NCBI GenBank assembly: GCA_910577635.1
Contig: CAJTNR010000007.1
Span: 1 to 20,387, forward strand
Length of the DNA: 20,387 nucleotides
Direction: 5' to 3'
From: an uncultured Vampirovibrio sp.
Lineage (GTDB): Bacteria; Cyanobacteriota; Vampirovibrionia; Gastranaerophilales; Gastranaerophilaceae
Shown: positions 6,359-12,003 of the stretch, piece by piece
Layout: each line of letters begins with the position of its first letter
Numbering within the stretch: position 1 is the first letter of the stretch
Translations under genes and position numbers: made by a program
Notes under the pieces: model-generated
Databases searched by the model: none
Told to the model about the DNA's origin: nothing
What the model saw: only the letters and a program-made list of their open reading frames with translations

Positions 6359-8499
6359 TTATTAAAGCTTTCCTTACTTAATTTGATAACATTTTCAATT
6401 AGTTTTAAGCCAAAATTATTACTAGCACTCATAATTGATTCAGGGTGAAACTGCACTGCCCAGATTGGTTTTGTTTTATGATTTATTCCCATAATTAAAC
6501 CATTTTCACTCTTTGCGCTAATTTCAAGTTCTTTTGGAAAGTATGCTTCATTTGCAGCCCAAGAGTGATAAGCACCAACTTCTTGGTGATTATCTAAACC
6601 TTTGAATATATTCTTCGAATTATGCTCAATTGTCCAGGTTTTACCCTGTCTTGGAGTTTCAATTCTTCTTAATGTTCCTTTGTATGCTTCAACTATGCCC
6701 TGCAGACCCAGACAAACCCCAAATTGAGGGATATTATGCTTATCAAGAGCAAGAATATATTCTTTCATATTAAAATCACTTGGAAGCTTGGGCCCTGGAG
6801 AATGGACAACTAAATTTGGTTTTTTAGATAAAATTGCATCAATACTAACTCCGCTTCGATAGGTTGAAACTAAAGCGCCGGTTTGTCGAAAGTAATCGGA
6901 TAAGGTGTTAACAAAAGAATCTTCATTATCAATAACAACAACCTCTACTCCAAGACCAGCAGCAGGATTTTCATTGATAATTTCAACTTTATCTTTAGGG
7001 CTGAATATATTAAAAAACGATGTTGCTTTAATTTTTGTTTCTATTGCTTCATCTATTGGATTAGAATCATAAACAAGACTTGCGCCTGCTGAATAATTTG
7101 CAATTGAATCTTTTAAGTGGATTGTTCTTATTGTAATTCCAGTATTTAAGTTCCCGTTGCAAAATAATACTCCAACTGCACCTCCGTAGTAGTCTCTTGG
7201 TTCGTTTTCGTATTGTTCTATTAACTCGGCTGCGCTTTTTTTAGGAGAACCCATTAAAGTTACTGCCCACATATGGGATAAAAAAGCATCAATTGCACTG
7301 CAATCAGCTCTAAGTGTTCCTATAACATGGTCAACAGTGTGAAAAAGTCCTTTGTACTTTTCAATCTGTCTTCTTCCTAGTAGTTTTATTGATCCTGGAA
7401 TACAAACACGCGATTTATCGTTTCTATCGACATCTGTACACATTGTAAGTTCTGTTTCGTCTTTTTTTGAGTTTAACAGTTTTTTTATTTGGATTTCATC
7501 TTCAAGCGGGTTTTTTCCTCTTTTAATTGTTCCTGAAATAGGACAAGTTTCAACTTTATCATTAGTTACACGAACAAACATCTCAGGGCTTGTTCCTATC
7601 AGCTGCTCATCTTGAAATTGACAGAAAAACTGATAAGGAGAAGGGTTGATTTCAATCATTTTTGAAAAAAGCTTAGAAGGACTTCCTTTATAGGAAGCAT
7701 AGTATCTTCTTCTTAGGACAAGTTCAAAAATATCCCCTCTTTTCATATGTTCTTTAGCTGCTTCAACTAAAGCACTGTATTGATTATCGGATAAGGTTGA
7801 TTTAATCTCTCCTTCAATTCTAATTTCTTCTAACTTAGTTGGTTTTAAAGGTTCGATTGAAGGGATTTTAAAAGTCGAGTAGTTATCAAATTCAAAATTG
7901 TATTGATATAGAAATATTTCTTCTTTTTTTCTATCAAAACAGTAAATTTTATCAGGAAAAAATAGTCTTATTATACTTTTTTTATCGTCTCTTAAGTTTT
8001 TTAGTTTAATTTTTTCAAACTGAAATAATAAATCAAAACCAAATGCACCATAAAACCCTAAAGGATCTTTAGTATCATTTTTCAATCCAAGCAGAATATC
8101 TTTTATAGGAGTTAAGATTGAGGGTTGTTTACTTCTTTCTTCTTCGCAAAAAAACTGGGAAGAAAAATTAATACTAGCAGTGATTTTTTCTTTTGAAGCC
8201 AAAAGAGTGTAATCGTTTTTATTTTTTTCAAGAATTAAAAGAAACATCTTTAATAGCTCGACCCCTTTTTTATTGAGCGCAATAAATTCAACTCTATTGT
8301 AAAAACCCTTAACTTCAATAGGTGGAGCAATAAACCCTGTTTCCCACCTGGAGTATCTTCCTGGATACTCGGTTCCTGAGGATAGGAACATTCCTTTGTT
8401 GTTTTCAAGATATTCAATTAAAAATTGAATATCTTGAATATTATCTAGTTTTTCTTCTTTTCTATCAATAATTATTTTTGATTCTGTAATAATTTTCAT
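6355..8499 (-). CDS. trpE(G): Fused anthranilate synthase, components I and II (TrpE-TrpG)
   Basis: This 714-aa fusion makes anthranilate from chorismate and glutamine. Residues 1 to ~510 are the chorismate-binding TrpE part (GTSPEMF at ~342, PISGTIKRG at ~370, TDVDRNDKSRV at ~405, GGAVGVLF at ~439, GITIRT at ~504). Residues ~518-714 are the class I glutamine amidotransferase, with nucleophile Cys596 in GVCLGLQ and His685/Glu687 in FHPES. The N-terminal 'FLSSGTEYPGRYSRWETGF' replaces the LLES inhibitor motif of enteric TrpE and matches the fused TrpE(G) group best known from alphaproteobacteria. The ATG has AAGGA about 7 nt upstream and sits just after the attenuator. First gene of the operon. 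Confidence 0.96.
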   Translation of the reverse strand: MKIITESKIIIDRKEEKLDNIQDIQFLIEYLENNKGMFLSSGTEYPGRYSRWETGFIAPPIEVKGFYNRVEFIALNKKGVELLKMFLLILEKNKNDYTLLASKEKITASINFSSQFFCEEERSKQPSILTPIKDILLGLKNDTKDPLGFYGAFGFDLLFQFEKIKLKNLRDDKKSIIRLFFPDKIYCFDRKKEEIFLYQYNFEFDNYSTFKIPSIEPLKPTKLEEIRIEGEIKSTLSDNQYSALVEAAKEHMKRGDIFELVLRRRYYASYKGSPSKLFSKMIEINPSPYQFFCQFQDEQLIGTSPEMFVRVTNDKVETCPISGTIKRGKNPLEDEIQIKKLLNSKKDETELTMCTDVDRNDKSRVCIPGSIKLLGRRQIEKYKGLFHTVDHVIGTLRADCSAIDAFLSHMWAVTLMGSPKKSAAELIEQYENEPRDYYGGAVGVLFCNGNLNTGITIRTIHLKDSIANYSAGASLVYDSNPIDEAIETKIKATSFFNIFSPKDKVEIINENPAAGLGVEVVVIDNEDSFVNTLSDYFRQTGALVSTYRSGVSIDAILSKKPNLVVHSPGPKLPSDFNMKEYILALDKHNIPQFGVCLGLQGIVEAYKGTLRRIETPRQGKTWTIEHNSKNIFKGLDNHQEVGAYHSWAANEAYFPKELEISAKSENGLIMGINHKTKPIWAVQFHPESIMSASNNFGLKLIENVIKLSKESFNK

Positions 8500-8516
8500 A
8501 ATTTTCCTTTTTTAAT

Positions 8517-8550
8517 AAAAAAAATGACCTGTAATAATACAAGTCATTTT
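8517..8550 (-). terminator. trp attenuator terminator (segments 3:4)
   Basis: On the minus strand AAAATGACTTGTA (8550-8538) pairs with TACAGGTCATTTT (8533-8521) across a TTAT loop. This gives 13 bp with one U-G wobble that pairs only in the minus-strand RNA. The stem runs directly into eight T (8524-8517). It ends about 18 nt before the trpE(G) start codon, so it acts as a conditional terminator of the operon. Confidence 0.93.
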
Positions 8551-8613
8551 TAAAATTATTTCTATAAAAACTCATTAATTGTTAAAACGGACTTGTACAA
8601 AAATTAGTACAAG
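8538..8613 (-). promoter_or_regulatory. trp leader switch: segment 1:2 hairpin and 2:3 antiterminator
   Basis: Segment 1 is CTTGTAC (8613-8607) and overlaps the last codons of the leader peptide. It pairs perfectly with segment 2 GTACAAG (8598-8592). Segment 2 extended as TACAAGTC (8597-8590) also pairs perfectly with segment 3 GACTTGTA (8545-8538), the 5' arm of the terminator. The pairings 1:2 plus 3:4 and 2:3 alone are mutually exclusive, as in enteric trp attenuation. A ribosome stalled on the Trp codons would cover segment 1 and favour 2:3 (readthrough). Confidence 0.9.
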
Positions 8614-8651
8614 CACCACCAGAATAAATTGTTTTTATAATTTTTCATCAT
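8604..8651 (-). CDS. trpL: trp operon leader peptide with tandem Trp codons
   Basis: A 15-codon frame on the minus strand reads MMKNYKNNLFWWCLY and stops at TAA (8606-8604). The two tandem UGG codons (8621-8616) sit 2 nt before hairpin segment 1 in the direction of transcription. A ribosome waiting there for charged tRNA-Trp would block segment 1, while one reaching the stop would block segment 2. There is no clear Shine-Dalgarno sequence; the first ATG is 10 nt after the -10 box, so initiation is probably near-leaderless. Its only likely role is sensing Trp-tRNA for the trpE(G)DCFBA operon. The second ATG is an equally possible start. Confidence 0.92.
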   Translation of the reverse strand: MMKNYKNNLFWWCLY

Positions 8652-8661
8652 AACGACAATT

Positions 8662-8690
8662 ACTATAACTCAAAACAAATAAAAAATCAA
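8662..8690 (-). promoter_or_regulatory. trp operon promoter
   Basis: On the minus strand TTGATT (8690-8685), a 17-nt spacer and TATAGT (8667-8662) form a good sigma-70-type promoter. The start would fall near 8655, giving only a few untranslated bases before trpL and an attenuated RNA of about 140 nt. Confidence 0.7.
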
Positions 8691-8728
8691 TAAATTTATT
8701 ATTAATAACAAAATATAAAAATTGACAC

Positions 8729-8761
8729 TTGATTTTTTATTTTTTCGAGTAATAATATAAT
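8729..8761 (+). promoter_or_regulatory. Possible promoter of the initiator tRNA gene
   Basis: TTGATT (8729-8734) with 18 nt to TAATAT (8753-8758), or the overlapping TATAAT (8756-8761), lies 14-17 nt before the tRNA. A TTGACA at 8722-8727 is too far from either -10 for standard spacing. The stretch is A/T-rich, so the exact assignment is uncertain. Confidence 0.4.
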
Positions 8762-8775
8762 TACAAAACAAATAT

Positions 8776-8852
<77 letters not shown>

Positions 8853-8861
8853 ATTAGTTAA

Positions 8862-8893
8862 AAAAGAAAACCTCAATAAGGTTTTCTTTTTTT
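8862..8893 (+). terminator. Terminator of the tRNA gene
   Basis: AAAAGAAAACC (8862-8872) pairs with GGTTTTCTTTT (8880-8890) over a 7-nt loop. The 3' arm merges into a run of T to 8893. It lies 9 nt after the tRNA CCA. Confidence 0.85.
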
Positions 8894-8963
8894 GTGAAAC
8901 TAATTTATTATTAGCAATTTTATTTTTAAAAAAAACTTTATAATAATATGGAGGTTTATAGGT

Positions 8964-9284
8964 ATGGATATTTCAAAAATTGCTGCAAATTTTGTCAATA
9001 AAACAATTCGAACATTACCGCATGCTATAAAAAAAGCTCAAAATCCGATTGAAGCAGAAAAAGTAACATCCAGACTAGATGGATTAAAAGGTTTAGCTTC
9101 ACAAAATTCTTTACTTGTTCAAAAAAAATATGAAAAATTTGATCTTTCTTCAATGCTTTCAGAGCTAAAAGAAGAAGCAATTGAAGTTAAACCTTTTAAA
9201 ATTTATCAAAAAGGCAATGAAACTGCTCTTGAAGCATACCATGGCACTCAAAGAGGTACAAACAAAGGTTTTTTTTGTATTTAA
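8964..9284 (+). CDS. Fragment 1: N-terminal part of the kinase/ADP-ribosyltransferase protein
   Basis: This is a 106-codon frame starting MDISKIAANFVNKTIRTLPH behind a good GGAGG site. It has a helical, basic N-terminus and then 'ETALEAYHGTQRGTNKGFF', the start of the kinase-like domain. It ends in FFCI at a TAA reached only because of the frame change at the T8 run (9269-9276). On its own it carries no catalytic motif. Confidence 0.6.
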   Translation: MDISKIAANFVNKTIRTLPHAIKKAQNPIEAEKVTSRLDGLKGLASQNSLLVQKKYEKFDLSSMLSELKEEAIEVKPFKIYQKGNETALEAYHGTQRGTNKGFFCI

Positions 9285-9684
9285 CCCTGATGATTCAAAA
9301 TTATATTATGCTAAAATGGGTAAAGATGATCAATCAGCTTATGAAGTTTTTGCTTCAAAGTTGTATGAATTAGCGGGTGTAAATGTTTCTAAAATGCAGA
9401 CATTTAGCGATGAATCAGGTAATATTGGACTATTAAGTGAATATATAGCGAATTTAACACCGATTACAACCCCAAATAAAATGGCGGCAAATGGTTTTGG
9501 AGTTGATGCCTGGCTTGCAAATTGGGATGCTTTATGTTCAAACAATTTACAAACTAATGGTGTTAAAGAATATAGAATTGATTTTGGAGGGGCGCTTAAA
9601 TATCGCGCTCAGGGAGGAAGGAAGTCTTTTGATGATGTTCCATCTGAAATTACTTTTTTAATTAATCCTAAAATCAATCCTTGA
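9181..9684 (+). CDS. Fragment 2: kinase-like domain of the broken protein
   Basis: The authentic coding part begins near 9277 (VFNPDDSKLYYAKMGKDD); the ATG at 9181 is only the first one in this frame and lies within fragment 1. Kinase-fold signs are the Lys in LYYAKMG, a catalytic-loop-like WLANWDALCSNNL (Asp and Asn spaced as in HipA/PI3K-like kinases) and RIDFGGAL as the metal-binding DFG-like motif, followed by KYRAQGG. It stops at TGA (9682-9684) immediately after 'NPKINP', a sequence that normally continues in this family. Substrate unknown. Confidence 0.55.
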   Translation: MKLNLLKFIKKAMKLLLKHTMALKEVQTKVFFVFNPDDSKLYYAKMGKDDQSAYEVFASKLYELAGVNVSKMQTFSDESGNIGLLSEYIANLTPITTPNKMAANGFGVDAWLANWDALCSNNLQTNGVKEYRIDFGGALKYRAQGGRKSFDDVPSEITFLINPKINP

Positions 9685-9724
9685 ATATTTATCAGAAATT
9701 CAAGAAAAAGTTTTAAATACACCC

Positions 9725-10438
9725 TTGTGGGAATTTGAATCATACAAAGGCGGTTTACAAAAACCTAAAAGTACAATATTATCAAAAATTAAACAAATAA
9801 TTCCTCAAAAAAAACAAGACAATGATAAAATTATTCAAGAAATGGAGCAGCAGCGATCACAAATAAATTTTTGCGATAAATATCATTCACTTAGTTCTTT
9901 TTTATCTCATGAAATAAAAAATAGCTGCGGATTGAACGTAAATACTTATATAAGATGGGGTGAAAAAAATAATAATATTTCAAAAATGGATGATATAATG
10001 AGTCAAACTTCATTACCAAAGATGACTTTATACAGAGGTTCATCTAAGAGCGATTTTTGTCTTCCTCGAGCCAATTCTCAAGAATTTTTGGATAAAACAT
10101 TTCAAAAGGGTAAATGTTTTACAATCCCAATATATCCAAACACTTCTTTGAATAAAAAAATTGCACAAGATTACGCTATGAATAATGGTGATATTCTTTG
10201 GCGCTTTAATGTCCCAAAAGGAACAAAAGGTGTATGGATGGAAAATTTGTCGGAAATTGAAGAAAAAATTAATAAAAGAAACGAACAAGAGGTTCTATTA
10301 CAAAGAAATTTGCCTTGCAAATTTAAAAACAGAACCCCTTATTTTACTCACGATTTAGTTGAAGCAGATGTTTTAAAGTATCCTGAAAAACATAAGTTTG
10401 TTGATTTAAAAAAAGAGTATGAAGGACTAAAGTATTGA
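9725..10438 (+). CDS. Fragment 3: ADP-ribosyltransferase-like domain of the broken protein
   Basis: The frame is open from 9662 (LILKSILEYLSEIQEKV) and the listed start is a TTG without a ribosome binding site, so this is the 3' part of the upstream gene. The domain has the R-S-E layout of ADP-ribosyltransferase toxins: Arg in MTLYRGSS (codon at 10034), NTSLNKKIAQDYA at the position of the STS motif (Asn for the first Ser), and Glu-Gln-Glu in NEQEVLLQR (10283-10291), which is the canonical E-x-E pair. By family knowledge it would move ADP-ribose from NAD+ to a protein target. Ends in EYEGLKY. Confidence 0.6.
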   Translation: MWEFESYKGGLQKPKSTILSKIKQIIPQKKQDNDKIIQEMEQQRSQINFCDKYHSLSSFLSHEIKNSCGLNVNTYIRWGEKNNNISKMDDIMSQTSLPKMTLYRGSSKSDFCLPRANSQEFLDKTFQKGKCFTIPIYPNTSLNKKIAQDYAMNNGDILWRFNVPKGTKGVWMENLSEIEEKINKRNEQEVLLQRNLPCKFKNRTPYFTHDLVEADVLKYPEKHKFVDLKKEYEGLKY

Positions 10439-10461
10439 ATTAGAAAAACTGCGTGATATTT

Positions 10462-10490
10462 TTTCTTAATATTTCTTAATATATCTAAAC
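10462..10490 (+). promoter_or_regulatory. Three 10-bp-period direct repeats upstream of the large effector gene
   Basis: CTTAAT (10465-10470), CTTAAT (10475-10480) and a degenerate CTAAAC (10485-10490) are spaced exactly 10 bp apart with 4-bp linkers. The unit TTTCTTAATA is repeated perfectly at 10462-10471 and 10472-10481. This spacing is typical of sites for OmpR/PhoB-family response regulators. They lie 55-83 nt before the ATG at 10545. Confidence 0.4.
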
Positions 10491-10544
10491 TTTCGCTCTT
10501 TTTGTACCGATAGCCAAATAAAGACTAAAAGAAGGCAAGCTTTT

Positions 10545-10874
10545 ATGACTTCAATAAATCAAATAGGAAATAGTGGTTGTGTAAGTAAAGTATTGGGCAG
10601 CTTTAATGCTAAAGAAAAAAGCAATGAGCTTGAATACTCCTTTGAAGCCCAAATTGAAACCCAAAACAAGACTGAGGAAGTAAACATAAAAGAAGAAGAC
10701 CTTGAAACTATTTATCTTGAAATTAACAATGAAATTGAAGCAAAAAAAGTTGAAATCAAGGAAAAACAAAGCCAAAGGAATGGATTTGGAAACTTTCTTA
10801 ATGGGACTAAAGAGTTTTTTGGATTCGGGGACAAAAAAGAACTTAAAAAATTGAACAACTACAAAATAAGTTGA
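10545..10874 (+). CDS. Fragment 1: coiled-coil N-terminus of the large effector
   Basis: MTSINQIGNSGCVSKVLGSF is followed by a Glu/Lys-rich helical stretch (about residues 40-75) and the first copy of the NGFGNFLNGTKEFFGFG module. The ribosome binding site AGAAGG lies about 11 nt before the ATG. The frame ends at TGA (10872-10874) shortly after the A6 run (10845-10850), where restoring one A continues into the next frame. Confidence 0.6.
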   Translation: MTSINQIGNSGCVSKVLGSFNAKEKSNELEYSFEAQIETQNKTEEVNIKEEDLETIYLEINNEIEAKKVEIKEKQSQRNGFGNFLNGTKEFFGFGDKKELKKLNNYKIS

Positions 10875-11872
10875 CAGTACTCCAAAATGATCCGCAAGGG
10901 ATTCTTGAAGTATGGGAAGAAGTTTTTGATCAAAAACTAACTAAAGAAGAATACTTTGAAATTATTGATAGCAAAAACTTTATTTCCTCACTTGACTCCA
11001 ATACGAAAAACCTCATTAAAGAATCACTCAAAGAACAAGTTTTAAGCGTTAATGAGTATCTTAATAATACAAAAAACGAAAATGGACTAATTGCTGATAC
11101 CTGGGATGGATTTAAAAACCTCACCGGAATTGGAGCGAGCTCTAAAAAAGCACAAAATGATATTAATAACATTCTAGCACAAATTGATAACTCAAAAGAA
11201 AAAGACATTGCAAAACTATACAAAAACCTGACAGGGAAGAATCTCACCCAAGAAGAACTTCAAAAATACATTCAAGGAGACTCATCAATTTATGAGTCTG
11301 AATGCATTAAAAGTGTTATTGACTACTCAAACGGACAAAAAGCCTGTGTTGATACAATTGCTGAGATAAGTTCAGGAATTGCTGCTTTTAGCTGCTACAG
11401 TGCTGCTCTTGGAGGAGCAATCGCTGCACCCTTTACAGGAGGTGCCTCTTTAACTCTAACTGCAGCTGCGATTGGGTCTGCGAGTCTGGCTGGCGGTGCT
11501 GCTAAAACGGGAATTAAAGCTCTGGAAGCAAAATCCGGGGGACAAAAATACGATTTCAACCAAGGACTAAAAGATTTTAAACAAGGCGCAATAAACGGAC
11601 CCCTAGCGGCACTAAGTGCTGGAATCAGTGTCGGGGTAAGTAAACTTGGAGCAAAATTTGGAATCAAAGCAGCGCAAAAAGCCCTTGAAGGAGCCAAAAA
11701 CCAAATTGTAGTAGGTTTTTCAAAAAGCGTTAGCAAAGATGCAGCAAAAACGGTATTTGACCAGGGAATAAAAAACGGAGTTATTGGAATTGGGGAAGAT
11801 GCTATAAAAAACTTTACAAAAAAAGAATCAATGCGTTATGCACATTTATTGAAGCAAACAATCAAGCAATAA
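10871..11872 (+). CDS. Fragment 2: module repeat and glycine-zipper membrane region
   Basis: The listed start is a TTG; the frame itself is open from about 10847, and the protein continues from fragment 1. It contains LTKEEYFEI, closing module copy 1, and then copy 2 (NGLIADTWDGFKNLTGIG ... LTQEELQKYI). After this comes a Gly/Ala-rich hydrophobic stretch (ISSGIAAFSCYSAALGG, APFTGGASLTLTAAAIGSAS) that could insert in membranes. It stops at TAA 11870-11872 after a frame change. Similar coiled-coil plus glycine-zipper proteins with variable ends recur in gut Melainabacteria (recall, unverified). Confidence 0.55.
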   Translation: MTVLQNDPQGILEVWEEVFDQKLTKEEYFEIIDSKNFISSLDSNTKNLIKESLKEQVLSVNEYLNNTKNENGLIADTWDGFKNLTGIGASSKKAQNDINNILAQIDNSKEKDIAKLYKNLTGKNLTQEELQKYIQGDSSIYESECIKSVIDYSNGQKACVDTIAEISSGIAAFSCYSAALGGAIAAPFTGGASLTLTAAAIGSASLAGGAAKTGIKALEAKSGGQKYDFNQGLKDFKQGAINGPLAALSAGISVGVSKLGAKFGIKAAQKALEGAKNQIVVGFSKSVSKDAAKTVFDQGIKNGVIGIGEDAIKNFTKKESMRYAHLLKQTIKQ

Positions 11873-12003
11873 AAGCAGTTGCAATTGATACCTTTGGAAA
11901 ACTCCCAAACCAAGCAGCAATAAACCAAATTTCAAAAGCGATTCTATCAAATGCCGCACAAACAACTGCACTGCTTGAAGGAGCGGCGGTATCAAAAAGC
12001 GCA

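Larger units (their letters stand above)
8964..10438 (+). pseudogene. Kinase-like plus ADP-ribosyltransferase protein, interrupted by two frameshifts
   Basis: Three successive frames read as one ancestral protein of about 490 aa. Its parts are an N-terminal helical region, a kinase-like fold (Lys in YYAKMGKD, WLANWDALCSNN, YRIDFGGALKYRAQG) and a C-terminal ADP-ribosyltransferase-like domain (LYRGSS, NTSLNKKIAQDYA, NEQEVLL). Shift 1 is at T8 (9269-9276); dropping one T gives KGFFVFNPDD. Shift 2 is between 9662 and 9681, where removing one base after 'INP' joins the last frame. The gene has GGAGG 10 nt before ATG 8964 and a TATAAT at 8939-8944. It is probably an effector or toxin acting on host or competitor proteins; this is inference from domain content. 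Confidence 0.7.

Noticed and set aside
2030..7615. Plus-strand open frames opposite the trp genes
   Set aside because: They have no ribosome binding sites, and their sequences are complements of conserved enzyme codons.
8500..8660. T-box riboswitch before trpE(G)
   Set aside because: The stretch contains GGTGGTGC, which faintly recalls a T-box, but the leader is too short, there is no specifier stem, and the tandem UGG leader peptide with four switch segments explains the region fully.
8853..8963. Integration site for a mobile element at the tRNA gene
   Set aside because: No integrase gene and no repeat of the tRNA 3' end was seen downstream in the window.
9269..9276. Programmed ribosomal frameshift at T8
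   Set aside because: A run of T could slip, but no stimulatory structure or internal ribosome binding site was seen, and a second nearby frame break makes a programmed mechanism unlikely. Transcriptional slippage remains open.
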